Numbered from the stretch's first letter, positions 36,212 to 44,599 are shown. The stretch is DNA of 64,000 nt from Hyphomicrobiales bacterium (GCA_017305715.1 JAFKKG010000018.1:186001-250000); one strand, 5' to 3'. Notes: generated by a model from the letters alone, not told the origin. Numbers and translations are program-made.

Positions 36212-36278
36212 CCACAAGGTCTATCGCGTTTTTGAGCAACCCGGGTACTGGCTGCATCAAGAAAAAAATCCGGCCGCG

Positions 36279-37808
36279 TCACTGGCCGGTTACGCGGGCC
36301 GATGCGAAAAAGCCTTCCGGCCCCTCCAGCTCCACCAGTCGCTTCTTCTCGATCAGCCAGAACCGGTTCCCCACCGTCCGCACGAAGTTGCGGTCGTGCG
36401 AAACCAGCAGGCAGCTTGCCTGATGCGCCATCAACTCGTCCTCCAGCGCTTCCTGTCCCTCGATATCCAGATGGTTGGTCGGCTCATCGAGCAGATAGAA
36501 ATTGGGCTGAGCAAGCCGCAGCAAGAGCATGCCGAGGCGCGCCTTCTGCCCGCCGGAAAGCCGGCCGATCGGACGGCTCTGCATCGCGACCGACACGCCG
36601 GCGCCGGCCAGCAATGCACGTGCGCGTTGATCGCCGATATCGAATCGCTTGACGAGGGTTTGCATCGGCGTCTCGGCATCCGAGAGATCAGCAAGGTCCT
36701 GCTGGCAATAGCCAAGCGCGAGCGACTGCGTGACCTTGATGCCGGTTCGCGTGATGTCCGGCTCTTCGATCGCCTGCCGCAGCATCGCCACGAGCCGGGT
36801 CTTGCCCGTCCCGTTCGGCCCCAGCAGCACGATACGGTCTTCCTTGCAGATGAATTGCTTGCCGGTCTTGAACAGCAACCTGCCGTCCGGCGCAGTGACG
36901 GAAACGTCGTCCAGCGTGATCAGAACCTTGGCGTGGGTGCCGCGGTTGGCCAGCTTGATCATGCCTGCGGATCGTTCCAGATGCGCAGGTTTTGCCGCAT
37001 CCTCCAGCCTTTCGGCACGCTGCTTCAGTTGTCTGGTCTTCTGCAGCAGCAGGTCGCTGCCGGAATTGACGCCGATATTGTTGAGCTTTGCCGCATGCAG
37101 GCGAAGCTGCTGGGCCGCCTTGACGTCGCGCCGGTAGCGCCGTTCATCCGATGCATCCACCTCACTAAGCGCCGCGCGCGCCCGCGTATAGGGCAACGGA
37201 AACATCTGTGACTGTTCCGGCCGCAGAAATACCGTGCGGTTCGTGGTTGCGTCGAGAAAGGCGCGATCATGGCTCGACAGGACGACCGGCATGTCGCGCG
37301 GCAGCGCGTTCAACCAGCCTTCAAGTTGCGCGATCCTGGCGAGGTCCAGATGGTTGGTCGGCTCGTCGAGCAACAGGACGTCGGCCTCGGTCACCACGAC
37401 GCGGGCCAGCATGGCAAGCCGCTGCCAGCCGCCGCTCAGTTGCTTCAGCGGCCTCGTGCGCAGCGCCGCCGGCACCTCCAGCGAGTCCAGCGCGACGTCG
37501 ACCCTCCAGCTTTCGCCTGCCCGTCGCTCCGTGGGAAGCATCTCGAGCACCGCCGCATAAAACGGCGTATCCATGAGCGCGGTCGGGATATCCTGCGCGA
37601 CATAGCCGATGGTGAGCCCGCGCGATCTGGTGATCTCGCCATCGCCGGGCTCCATCAGACCGGCAATACAGCGCAACAACGTCGATTTGCCGCGTCCGTT
37701 GGCGGCAACGAGCCCGATGCGGTCGCCGGCATTGACGACAAGGTTCAGTCGGGAAAACAGCGGCGCGCTCAGCGTCACGCCGAGATTGCGGATAGTGATG
37801 AGGGACAT
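36279..37808 (-). CDS. ABC-F family ATPase (509 aa), candidate ribosome-protection protein
   Basis: Two ABC cassettes in one soluble chain without membrane segments. The first has Walker A GLVAANGRGKSTLLRCI, signature LSGGWQRLAML and Walker B VLLLDEPTNHLDLARI; the second has LLGPNGTGKTRLVAML, LSGGQKARLGMLLLRL and FYLLDEPTNHLDIEGQ. Between them lies a charged helical linker (roughly residues 225-300). This is the ABC-F design: the proteins bind the ribosomal E-site, and some displace antibiotics. The AGGAA ribosome site lies 6 nt before ATG 37808. Upstream is a leader ORF and mutually exclusive hairpins (37815-38056), the sort of control seen for antibiotic-resistance ABC-F genes. The resistance role is an inference. 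Confidence 0.85.
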   Translation of the reverse strand: MSLITIRNLGVTLSAPLFSRLNLVVNAGDRIGLVAANGRGKSTLLRCIAGLMEPGDGEITRSRGLTIGYVAQDIPTALMDTPFYAAVLEMLPTERRAGESWRVDVALDSLEVPAALRTRPLKQLSGGWQRLAMLARVVVTEADVLLLDEPTNHLDLARIAQLEGWLNALPRDMPVVLSSHDRAFLDATTNRTVFLRPEQSQMFPLPYTRARAALSEVDASDERRYRRDVKAAQQLRLHAAKLNNIGVNSGSDLLLQKTRQLKQRAERLEDAAKPAHLERSAGMIKLANRGTHAKVLITLDDVSVTAPDGRLLFKTGKQFICKEDRIVLLGPNGTGKTRLVAMLRQAIEEPDITRTGIKVTQSLALGYCQQDLADLSDAETPMQTLVKRFDIGDQRARALLAGAGVSVAMQSRPIGRLSGGQKARLGMLLLRLAQPNFYLLDEPTNHLDIEGQEALEDELMAHQASCLLVSHDRNFVRTVGNRFWLIEKKRLVELEGPEGFFASARVTGQ

Positions 37809-37814
37809 GATCGT

Positions 37815-38056
37815 TTCCTGGTCTTGCCGGCGGTCACGAAGTCCCGGGCACGCAGCCATGACGGGACACTCGTTTCGCGGCGAGCTACTGAATGCAGGCG
37901 AGCGGGCAAACGCTCCGCGCTGCATGGCCACGAGGGCAGACCAGGAAGAGATTCTCGAAAAAGGCCTCTGGTCAGCCCTGCAAACGCATTTGCAGGGCGT
38001 TGACGGGGCCACGCCGGCGATAGTGCAGGAAAAATGTCACCGCGCAGCCCTCCTTT
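37815..38056 (-). promoter_or_regulatory. Translational attenuator leader of the ABC-F gene
   Basis: Reading on the minus strand, four segments can be named. Segment 1 is GCCCTGCAAA (37998-37989), inside the leader ORF. Segment 2 is TTTGCAGGGCTGACCAG (37984-37968). Segment 3 is TTCCTGGTCTGCCC (37947-37934). Segment 4 is AGACCAGGAA (37824-37815), which contains the ABC-F ribosome site. 1:2 is a perfect 10-bp hairpin with a TGCG loop. 2:3 pairs GGGCTGACCAG with CTGGTCTGCCC (one T-T mismatch) and shares GGGC with 1:2, so the two exclude each other. 3:4 is a perfect 10-nt complement that would hide the ribosome site. A ribosome paused on the leader would block segment 1 and free the start. No U-tract is present, which points to translational rather than transcriptional control. 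Confidence 0.65.
37972..38040 (-). CDS. Leader peptide of the ABC-F gene (22 aa)
   Basis: An ORF of 22 codons plus TGA starts at GTG 38040, 8 nt after an excellent Shine-Dalgarno AAAGGAGGG (38056-38048). The peptide begins MTFFLHYRRRGP and ends NALQMRLQG. Codons 15-22 form both arms of the hairpin 37975-37998, so translating ribosomes would control that fold. The RRRGP stretch (codons 8-12) is a plausible pausing point, and a ribosome there would cover the 5' arm. The ABC-F start lies 163 nt beyond the stop. The ribosome site, spacing and placement make translation likely; the pausing is inferred. Confidence 0.6.
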   Translation of the reverse strand: MTFFLHYRRRGPVNALQMRLQG

Positions 38057-38128
38057 CTCGATCGAGTATCCGGGCAAAATAACCGGGCCTGCCGCGGAAG
38101 GCAACAATCAGGGGACGGCAACCAAATG

Positions 38129-40828
38129 TCAGCCGGTCTTGCGCGCCGGCGCCGTGACGGCCGCGTGGCGGCCGACCAGCTTGGCGTATTGCCCGATCGG
38201 CAGCGGTTTGCCGATGAAATAGCCCTGCACCGCATCGCACCCCTCTTCGGACAGGAAGCCGAGTTGTTCCTGGGTTTCGACGCCCTCGGCGACGATCGAC
38301 ATTTCGAGACCGTGGCCGAGGTCGATGACGGCGCGCACGATCGCCGCCGATTGCGGGTTGCGCCCGAGATGCATGACAAAGGCGCGGTCGATCTTGATCT
38401 TGTCGAACGGGAACGCCTGCAGGTAGCTCAGCGAGGAATAGCCGCTGCCGAAATCGTCCATCGAGATGCGCACGCCGAGCGCCTTGAGCCGCCGCAGCAG
38501 CGCCAGGCCACGATCGAAATCCTCGATCAGCACGCCTTCGGTGATTTCGAGCTCGAGCCGGTCCGGCGCCAGCCCGGTTTCGAGCAGGATCGAATGCACC
38601 AGGCTGACCACGTCGCCATGCATGAACTGCGCGGGCGACAGATTGACCGCGATCTGCAGCGACACCGGCCACGAAGCGGCCTCGCGGCAGGCTTCGCGCA
38701 GGATCCATTCGCCCATTTCGACGATCAGGCCGCTTTCTTCCGCCAGCGGAATGAAATCGCCAGGCGACACGAAGCCGCGCACCGGATGCATCCACCGCGC
38801 CAGCGCCTCGAAGCCGATCACTTCGCTGGTGGCGACCGTCGGCCCCGAGGTGGCCTGCGGCTGGTAGTACAGCGACAATTCGCCGTTCTTGATCGCAACC
38901 GAGAGATCCTGGTGCAGGACGCGGCGATCGCGGAGATGCTGGTCCATCTCGGGTTCGAAGACGCTGATCGAGCCGCGCGATTTTGCCTTGGCGCGGAACA
39001 GCGCCGCGCCGGCATTGGCGAGCAAGGCGGCCGCATCCGAGCCGTTGCGCGGGAAGACCGAGATGCCGGTCGTGGCGCCGGCCCGCACGGACTTGTCGTC
39101 GATCTGGAATTGCTTCACCAGCGCCACCGCGACCTGCTCGGCCAGCGCGACGCCGGCCGCCGGCTGCTTGCCGTCGATGATCAACCCGAATTCGTCGCCG
39201 CCGAGCCGCGCCACCACGCCGCCCCGCGCGCAGTCCTGCAGGCGTTTGGCGACCTCGATCAGCACCTTGTCGCCCATCGCATGGCCGAACACGTCGTTCA
39301 CTTCCTTCAGGCCGTCGAGGTCGACGCACAGCACCGCGAATTCCTCGTCGGTGCCCTCGCAGGCCTCGATCATCTGGGCCAGCGCCTGCAGGAAGGCGGG
39401 ACGGTTCGGCAGATCGGTCAGGCCGTCATGATAGGCCATGTGCGCCATGCGCGACTCGGTCTGGCGGCGGTCGGTAACGTCTTCATGGGTCTTGATCAGA
39501 TATTGCGGCTCGCCGGCATCGTCGAGCACCGTCATGCGGCGGGTCAGGAACAGCCGCAGGCCGTCCTTGGTCGAGATCGGATGTTCCTCGGTGAGCAGGC
39601 CGCGTTTCTTGATCGCCGCCTCGTCGCGCGCGATGATCAGCTTGGCTTCGCGCGGATTGAAGATATCGGAGGCGGTCAGCCCCGTGGCATCCTCGCGGCG
39701 CCGGTTGAGGATGGTTTCGGCGCTGCGGTTGGCGAGCAGATATTTTCCATCCGAGACCCGTTCGACGATCAGCGAAACCGGAATATTGTCGACCACGAGT
39801 TCGAGGAACTTCTTGGTGTTCTCCAGTTCGCGCGACAGCGACCGGCGGTCGGTGACGTCGTCGAACAAGGCAATCAGGAATTCGGGTTCGTTCTTCTCGT
39901 TGCGCGCGACCACCCGGTTGGAGGCGAGAACGCGCTTCTCGTTGCCGCGCTCGACCACGAATTCATTGCGGTGAAAACCTTGCGGCGCCTCCAGCGCCGC
40001 CCGGTCCGCCGCCTCGATGCTGCTGGCGGTCTCGAGACGGAAAATCTCGTCGGCGCGCTTGCCGACGATGTGATCACGCGAGAACCGGGAGAAGCGCTCG
40101 AACGCGCGGTTGGCGAAGATATAGCGGCCGTCCTCGATGTTCTTGGCGGCGACGCAGACCGGAACGTTGTCGAGCACCGATTCCAGGAATTGCGTGGTCG
40201 ACGCCAGCTTGCGCGAGAGCTTGCGCTGCTCGGTGCAATCCTCGTGGGTTGCGACCGACCCGCCATTCGGCAGGCGGAAGTATTTCACCAGCACCGACTT
40301 GCCGTTGGGCAGCTCGGTGACCAGGCCGTCCGCGGTGGCGGCCTGGGCGTAGAATTCCTCGGCGCTGACGTCCAGCACGCCGCGCTTGCGCCGCACTTCC
40401 AGCAATTCCGGCCCGGTCATTTTGCGGGAAATGTCCGCGCGCCCGAGGCCGTAGATCTCGAGGTAGCGGTCGTTGCAGAAGATGATGCGCTGTTGCGCGT
40501 CGGTCATCACCACGCCCTGACTGAGATGGTTCAGGGCTGAATTGACGAAGGCGCTGCGCCGGAGCTGCGAGCGCTTGAGCCGGCGCAACAACGACAGCAC
40601 CCACAATCCGGCCGAGGCCAGGAAGGATATCACCACGATGCCGCCGATCAGTATTTCCCAGATCATGCCGGGATCGAGGTCGCCGACATAGCTCGACGGC
40701 GCAAAGCCGCCGGAAATGGACGGCGCGGCCGCCGCCGATCCGCACGACGCAGCGGTGGCGAGCAGCCATACGAGGGCCAGCGCCGGAATCGAATTCTTCC
40801 CGCCTGCCTGCCAATTCTTGCCAGCCAT
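38129..40828 (-). CDS. PAS-GGDEF-EAL cyclic-di-GMP signalling protein (899 aa)
   Basis: The N-terminus has a signal-like segment and a membrane helix (IGGIVVISFLASAGLWVLSL, near residue 65). Three or more PAS segments follow between residues 95 and 450 (for example QGVVMTDAQQRIIFCNDRYL and ESVLDNVPVCVAAKNIEDGR). The GGDEF domain has an intact RLGGDEFGL near residue 541, and the EAL domain has GFEALARWMHP near 674 plus ISMDDFGSGYSSLSYLQAF, VAEGVETQEQL. Both active sites look complete, so it could both make and degrade cyclic di-GMP, or one domain may regulate the other. It is a single gene with a 259-bp upstream region shared with the divergent FAD oxidoreductase. Confidence 0.88.
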   Translation of the reverse strand: MAGKNWQAGGKNSIPALALVWLLATAASCGSAAAAPSISGGFAPSSYVGDLDPGMIWEILIGGIVVISFLASAGLWVLSLLRRLKRSQLRRSAFVNSALNHLSQGVVMTDAQQRIIFCNDRYLEIYGLGRADISRKMTGPELLEVRRKRGVLDVSAEEFYAQAATADGLVTELPNGKSVLVKYFRLPNGGSVATHEDCTEQRKLSRKLASTTQFLESVLDNVPVCVAAKNIEDGRYIFANRAFERFSRFSRDHIVGKRADEIFRLETASSIEAADRAALEAPQGFHRNEFVVERGNEKRVLASNRVVARNEKNEPEFLIALFDDVTDRRSLSRELENTKKFLELVVDNIPVSLIVERVSDGKYLLANRSAETILNRRREDATGLTASDIFNPREAKLIIARDEAAIKKRGLLTEEHPISTKDGLRLFLTRRMTVLDDAGEPQYLIKTHEDVTDRRQTESRMAHMAYHDGLTDLPNRPAFLQALAQMIEACEGTDEEFAVLCVDLDGLKEVNDVFGHAMGDKVLIEVAKRLQDCARGGVVARLGGDEFGLIIDGKQPAAGVALAEQVAVALVKQFQIDDKSVRAGATTGISVFPRNGSDAAALLANAGAALFRAKAKSRGSISVFEPEMDQHLRDRRVLHQDLSVAIKNGELSLYYQPQATSGPTVATSEVIGFEALARWMHPVRGFVSPGDFIPLAEESGLIVEMGEWILREACREAASWPVSLQIAVNLSPAQFMHGDVVSLVHSILLETGLAPDRLELEITEGVLIEDFDRGLALLRRLKALGVRISMDDFGSGYSSLSYLQAFPFDKIKIDRAFVMHLGRNPQSAAIVRAVIDLGHGLEMSIVAEGVETQEQLGFLSEEGCDAVQGYFIGKPLPIGQYAKLVGRHAAVTAPARKTG

Positions 40829-41087
40829 CAGTCACCCGCGCATTACCGGGCGGAGTGTCTGGCTTCGCGGGTTTGAATCGGGTAAACGCGTACCCTTACA
40901 ACCGGAAAATGTGACTTAATTTACGGCAATTGCCCTGACATGATTAATGCTTCACTAACAGGACCGGCCCTGGTGCATATGTCGAGACAATCCAACGGGT
41001 TGTTCGGGCATATTCCTCAACGAAACAATAACGAATGCGCGCGATGCCGGCCTGATCTCGCGCCACATTTCCGGACCTGAAGCTGAC

Positions 41088-42191
41088 ATGGACAAGGTTG
41101 ATTGCGTCGTCATCGGAGCAGGAGTGATCGGGCTTGCGATCGCTCGCCGGCTGGCCCAGGCAGGCCGCGAAGTGATCGTGCTGGAAGAGGCCGAGGGCAT
41201 CGGCACGGTGACCTCCTCGCGTAACAGCGAAGTGATCCACGCCGGCATCTATTACCGCGCCGGCAGCCTGATGGCGCAGATGTGCGTCAGCGGCAAGCGC
41301 GCGCTCTACCGCTATTGCAGCGACCACGGCATTCCGCATCGCAATTGCGGCAAGCTGATCGTCGCGACGACGCCGAAAGAAGCCGAAAAGCTGCAATCGA
41401 TCCGGGCCCATGCCGAAGCCAATGGCGTCGAGGACATGCAGCTGCTGACCGGCGATGCGGCGCGTGCGCTGGAGCCGGCGCTGAATTGCGATGCGGCGCT
41501 GCTCTCGCCGTCGACCGGCATCATCGACAGCCACGCCTACATGCTGGCGCTGATGGGCGATGCCGGGGAAGCCGGCGCGGCCTACGCGTTCCATACGCCG
41601 CTGCTGCGCGCCAGGGCGGCCGCGGGCAGGATCGAGATCGAGACCGGCGGCGACGCCCCGATGACGCTGGAATGCAACCTATTGGTCAACGCCGCGGGAT
41701 TGGGCGCGCCGTCGGTTGCGCGCAGCATCGAAGGCATGCCGATCGAACTGATCCCGCCGGCCTATCTCGCCAAGGGCAATTATTTCAGCTGCAGCACGCG
41801 GGCGCCGTTTTCGCGGCTGATCTATCCGGTGCCGGAACCGGGCGGGCTCGGCGTGCACCTCACCCTCGACCTGGCCGGACAGGCCCGCTTCGGTCCCGAC
41901 GTGGAATGGGTCGAGAGCATCGACTATGCGGTCGATCCGGCGCGCGCGGACCGGTTTTATCCCGCGATCCGGCGTTACTGGCCGACGCTGCCGGATGGCG
42001 CGCTGATGCCGAGCTATTCGGGAATGCGCCCAAAGATCGTGCCGCCCGCGGTCGCCACGCAGGACTTCCTGATCCAGGGACCGCGCGAGCACGGCGTCGC
42101 CGGATTGATCAACCTGTTCGGCATCGAGTCGCCAGGACTGACGTCGTCCCTGGCGATCGCTGATCATGTCGGTGGATTGGCAGAGCAGTAA
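41088..42191 (+). CDS. FAD-dependent oxidoreductase, L-2-hydroxyglutarate oxidase (LhgO)-like (367 aa)
   Basis: DAO-family flavoprotein: [20 protein letters not shown] (FAD dinucleotide motif), [20 protein letters not shown] (a histidine-containing segment typical of LhgO/DadA-like enzymes), [19 protein letters not shown] and [20 protein letters not shown] at the C-terminus. HAGIYYxxxSLMAxMCVxGKRALY is characteristic of the L-2-hydroxyglutarate dehydrogenase family as I recall it. It probably oxidises a 2-hydroxy acid with electrons passing to FAD. It is alone, with a hairpin downstream at 42247-42262. Confidence 0.75.
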   Translation: MDKVDCVVIGAGVIGLAIARRLAQAGREVIVLEEAEGIGTVTSSRNSEVIHAGIYYRAGSLMAQMCVSGKRALYRYCSDHGIPHRNCGKLIVATTPKEAEKLQSIRAHAEANGVEDMQLLTGDAARALEPALNCDAALLSPSTGIIDSHAYMLALMGDAGEAGAAYAFHTPLLRARAAAGRIEIETGGDAPMTLECNLLVNAAGLGAPSVARSIEGMPIELIPPAYLAKGNYFSCSTRAPFSRLIYPVPEPGGLGVHLTLDLAGQARFGPDVEWVESIDYAVDPARADRFYPAIRRYWPTLPDGALMPSYSGMRPKIVPPAVATQDFLIQGPREHGVAGLINLFGIESPGLTSSLAIADHVGGLAEQ

Positions 42192-42246
42192 GCAGCCAAA
42201 TTACGTTTTGCAATGCAACCTGAGTTGCGACGCAACCTGAACGAAC

Positions 42247-42262
42247 GGGCGCATCAGCGCCC
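42247..42262. terminator. Hairpin between convergent genes, possible bidirectional terminator
   Basis: GGGCGC (42247-42252) and GCGCCC (42257-42262) form a 6-bp stem with an ATCA loop between the convergent FAD oxidoreductase and DUF465 genes. The tract after it (ATTCGAACGTTTTGC) is only weakly T-rich. Just upstream, GCAACCTGA occurs twice (17 bp apart) as a direct repeat of unknown meaning. It is the only plausible stop signal between the two genes. Confidence 0.35.
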
Positions 42263-42307
42263 ATTCGAACGTTTTGCTAATTTGCTGGAAAGCCTGCTCC
42301 GGGAGGT

Positions 42308-42493
42308 CTAGTGGACCGTGTCGCCGACGGTATGCTTCAACCGTTCGATCTCGTCCTTGACCATCAATTTGCGGCGCTTCAACTCGACAATTTGCAGGTC
42401 GTCTGTGGAAAGGTGCACGAGCGCTTCGTGCAATTCGTTTTCGAGTATCTTGTGTTTACGCTCAAGTTCAACAAGATGCGCCTGTAGAGCCAT
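42308..42493 (-). CDS. YdcH/DUF465 family small coiled-coil protein (61 aa)
   Basis: Single helical hairpin: MALQAHLVELERKHKILENE followed by VHLSTDDLQIVELKRRKLMV and KDEIERLKH, the DUF465 pattern with the IVELKRRKLxxKDEIxRL core. The function is unknown; members are small, abundant and cytoplasmic. ATG 42493 is chosen as it begins the conserved core; a longer frame upstream has no similarity. It is divergent from a second DUF465 gene at 42734. Confidence 0.8.
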   Translation of the reverse strand: MALQAHLVELERKHKILENELHEALVHLSTDDLQIVELKRRKLMVKDEIERLKHTVGDTVH

Positions 42494-42733
42494 ACGAAAT
42501 CTCCTCGGTGGGTGAAACCTCAGATTCGATCCGGACGAAAGAGTGTACACCAGCCGCCGAATCTGTCGATGGCTATCCAGAATCGGGGTGCTGAAATTTT
42601 CGGGATTATCTGTAATCAATCGTGACTATGGAACCTGGTCAACTTGCGGACCGGGCCCGCAGGGACGATATTTCACCGACGGCGTCCAAAAGCCGTTCAC
42701 AACCTCATCGTGCTTTGCAGTTAATGTACACCT

Positions 42734-42940
42734 ATGACCGACGAAGATGAGCGCGAGCTCGAAAACGAGCTTGCCCGGTTGCAGCAGGAGCATCGCGATC
42801 TCGATGCGGCGATCGACGCGCTGCACCAGTCGCCGGCGCCGGATCTGCTGCGGCTGCAACGTCTGAAGAAGCGCAAGCTGGCGCTGCGCGACCGCATCGC
42901 CTTCATCGAAGACCAGATCACGCCCGATATCATTGCCTGA
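42734..42940 (+). CDS. Second YdcH/DUF465 family small protein (68 aa)
   Basis: Charged helical hairpin: MTDEDERELENELARLQQEH, RDLDAAIDALHQS, then LLRLQRLKKRKLALRDRIAF, matching DUF465. It is a paralogue of the 42308-42493 product and is transcribed away from it, with 240 bp between the starts. Paired divergent copies of this kind occur in Bradyrhizobium relatives. Function unknown. Confidence 0.8.
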   Translation: MTDEDERELENELARLQQEHRDLDAAIDALHQSPAPDLLRLQRLKKRKLALRDRIAFIEDQITPDIIA

Positions 42941-43195
42941 TCGTGACGCATGCGCGCACGGCCTCATGGCCGGCCGCCGCCGATCCGTTCGCGCGTTTGT
43001 CCCCGACATCCACAAGGCACGCGGTCGCCACCGACCGCTTGGAGCGAGTTTCAAGCGGTCGCCCGAAATCGCTGCGACGTTGCGACGCGTTCATGGGACG
43101 TCGATCCGCGCCATTGGCATCGGCCCCTCGGCGAGGCAATGCCGTCACGGGCCGGATTTTTATGCCGGACGACGGTGCACAAGCGTGAAGCCGGC
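42941..43195. other. Gene-poor stretch between the DUF465 gene and the SOS-type promoter
   Basis: Several short frames overlap here on both strands, but none has a ribosome site, plausible composition or recognisable family. The only strong signals in the gap 42941-43256 are the promoter and LexA box near its right end (43196-43225). I see no RNA gene or terminator. Confidence 0.5.
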
Positions 43196-43225
43196 TTGAC
43201 TCCAATAGAACAAAAGAAGAACATA
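43196..43225 (+). promoter_or_regulatory. Promoter with LexA (SOS) box GAAC-N7-GAAC
   Basis: GAAC at 43208-43211 and GAAC at 43219-43222 are separated by AAAAGAA, an exact match to the alphaproteobacterial LexA site GAAC-N7-GAAC. It sits between TTGACT (-35, 43196-43201) and AACATA (-10, 43220-43225, spacer 18), so bound LexA would block RNA polymerase. The gene start at 43257 is 31 bp downstream, with AAGGGAG as ribosome site. This is a textbook SOS promoter arrangement by eye. Confidence 0.65.
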
Positions 43226-43256
43226 TAGACCTGCCGCCAGCCAAGGGAGTTTCGCC

Positions 43257-43469
43257 ATGTCCGCACCACCGTCCCTGTCCGACAACAGCCGTTACGAGCA
43301 GGCCTGCGATCAGGCGATCGCGATGTGTGACGGCAATCTGCGCTCGACCATCAAGGCACTGATCATGGCCAACGAATATCTGGAGACCGAGCTGGAGGAA
43401 TTGCAGGCGGCGATATCGGCCGGCTGCGTGCCGGCCCAATCCTCGCGTACCGGCAGCAACGCCGCCTGA
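43257..43469 (+). CDS. Small protein of unknown function, apparently SOS-controlled (70 aa)
   Basis: MSAPPSLSDNSRYEQACDQA, then AIAMCDGNLRSTIKALIMAN and EYLETELEELQAAISAGC. The protein is mostly helical with an acidic amphipathic middle and no membrane segment. I do not recognise a named family, though short proteins with the DGNLRSTIKALIxAN core appear familiar from Bradyrhizobium relatives. The ribosome site AAGGGAG lies 9 nt before the ATG. The LexA-type promoter directly upstream suggests induction by DNA damage. A cell-division brake or replication-stress role is conceivable but unsupported. Confidence 0.65.
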   Translation: MSAPPSLSDNSRYEQACDQAIAMCDGNLRSTIKALIMANEYLETELEELQAAISAGCVPAQSSRTGSNAA

Positions 43470-43552
43470 CTCATCTATTTTTGTTTGACGCGTTTTCTTC
43501 ACGCGAACCGGGATCCACTTCGCCTGAAAACGCCATGACCGGAGCGACCACG

Positions 43553-43804
43553 ATGGCCGATGTTACCTATTACGTCGCATTGCCATTCCTGCAGGACGAT
43601 GACGGCTCGCCGGTCGCGGGCGCGGCCGAGGAGTGCCAGAGTCCGTCCACCGCGCTGCGCCGCGCCGAGATCCTGTCGCGGGCCCCCGGCAGCATCGGCG
43701 CGGTCGCCTTCAGCCGCAGCGGCGATCCCATGATCGGCGAATTCAGCGACGCGCAATTGCTGCGCAAGTTCGGCAACGTGCCGGACGATCTGAGCGGGCT
43801 TTAG
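43553..43804 (+). CDS. Conserved hypothetical small protein (83 aa)
   Basis: MADVTYYVALPFLQDDDGSP, then VAGAAEECQSPSTALRRAEI and GAVAFSRSGDPMIGEFSDAQ. It looks like a small alpha/beta protein; the function is unknown. ATG 43553 is chosen because GGAG lies 8 nt upstream; an ATG 18 bp earlier and a TTG start are alternatives. It follows the SOS-type gene by 83 bp and may be read from it. It ends 1 bp before the convergent diguanylate cyclase gene. Confidence 0.65.
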   Translation: MADVTYYVALPFLQDDDGSPVAGAAEECQSPSTALRRAEILSRAPGSIGAVAFSRSGDPMIGEFSDAQLLRKFGNVPDDLSGL

Positions 43805-43805
43805 C

Positions 43806-44486
43806 TCACGCCTCGTGGCGCCGTTGCGCCTTGCGCACATACATCGCGCTATCCGCCTCTTCCAGCGCGCGGCCCAATTCCGCATGCGGACCGAGGATCG
43901 CGACGCCGGCGGAAGCGCCGGCGGTGATGGTGCGGCCACGAAACACGAAGTTCAGGCGATCGATCGCCTCCTCCAGCAACGCCGCCTTGGCCCTGGCATC
44001 GGTCTCGCTGAGATTCCATAACAGCAGCGCGAACTCGTCGCCGCCGAGCCGGCCGATCACGTCGGACGAGCGCACGTGGGACAGCAGCGTCTTCACGATC
44101 GCCTTGAGCACCTCGTCGCCCGCAGCATGCCCGAAAGCGTCGTTGATCGGCTTCAGACGATCGACGTCGAGCACGATCAGCGCGCCGCGGGCGTGGTAGC
44201 GCTTGATGAAGGCGATCGCGCGATGCAGTTCGCGCTCAAAACCGCGGCGGTTCGGAATCTCCAGCAGGAAATCGGTATCGGCGGAGGCTTGCAGTTCCTC
44301 GATTCGGGCCAGCGCCCGCGCCAATTGCGCCTTGAGCCGGCGGATCGTCGTTTTGGGGTCGCCCGGTGCTGCCGCGGCCGGGCTTGCGGACCCGCTGGCC
44401 CCGCGCGGCGCGGCTTTTCGCCCCGGTACTGCAGTTTTGCCGCGTTTTGCGGTTCCAGAAGCGGCCGTCCGGGTTTTCTTCTTCAT
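43806..44486 (-). CDS. Diguanylate cyclase, GGDEF domain (226 aa)
   Basis: A basic, Ala/Lys-rich N-terminus (about 45 residues) is followed by a short helix (TIRRLKAQLARALARIEELQ) and a GGDEF domain: DTDFLLEIPNRRGFERELHR, VLDVDRLKPINDAFGHAAGD and IGRLGGDEFALLL with an intact GGDEF motif. It synthesises cyclic di-GMP. There is no sensor domain; the basic tail might bind nucleic acid or another partner. It diverges from purE at 44639. Confidence 0.82.
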   Translation of the reverse strand: MKKKTRTAASGTAKRGKTAVPGRKAAPRGASGSASPAAAAPGDPKTTIRRLKAQLARALARIEELQASADTDFLLEIPNRRGFERELHRAIAFIKRYHARGALIVLDVDRLKPINDAFGHAAGDEVLKAIVKTLLSHVRSSDVIGRLGGDEFALLLWNLSETDARAKAALLEEAIDRLNFVFRGRTITAGASAGVAILGPHAELGRALEEADSAMYVRKAQRRHEA

Positions 44487-44570
44487 CGCCTTCCCTGTGC
44501 AGGCTTGCGTATGAAGGCTTGCCCGGATTTACCAAGACAGGATAGTCCATTCCTGATCCCTTGCCACGCC

Positions 44571-44599
44571 TTGGATGCCGCCCGGGCCGACCCTATAAT
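44571..44599 (+). promoter_or_regulatory. Sigma-70-type promoter of purEK
   Basis: TTGGAT (44571-44576) and a perfect TATAAT (44594-44599) are separated by 17 bp, the ideal spacing. purE begins at 44639, about 33 bp after the expected start point. A perfect -10 in this GC-rich background stands out. No purine riboswitch or PurR-like site was recognised. Confidence 0.55.

Noticed and set aside
40905-40945. Possible CtrA site (TTAATTTACGGCAATT) before the GGDEF-EAL gene
   Set aside because: The second half is CAAT rather than TTAA at the required spacing, so it is not a full site.
42930-43502. 190-codon minus-strand frame across the SOS-type gene
   Set aside because: It overlaps the LexA promoter and the 70-residue gene antisense, with no ribosome site or family match.
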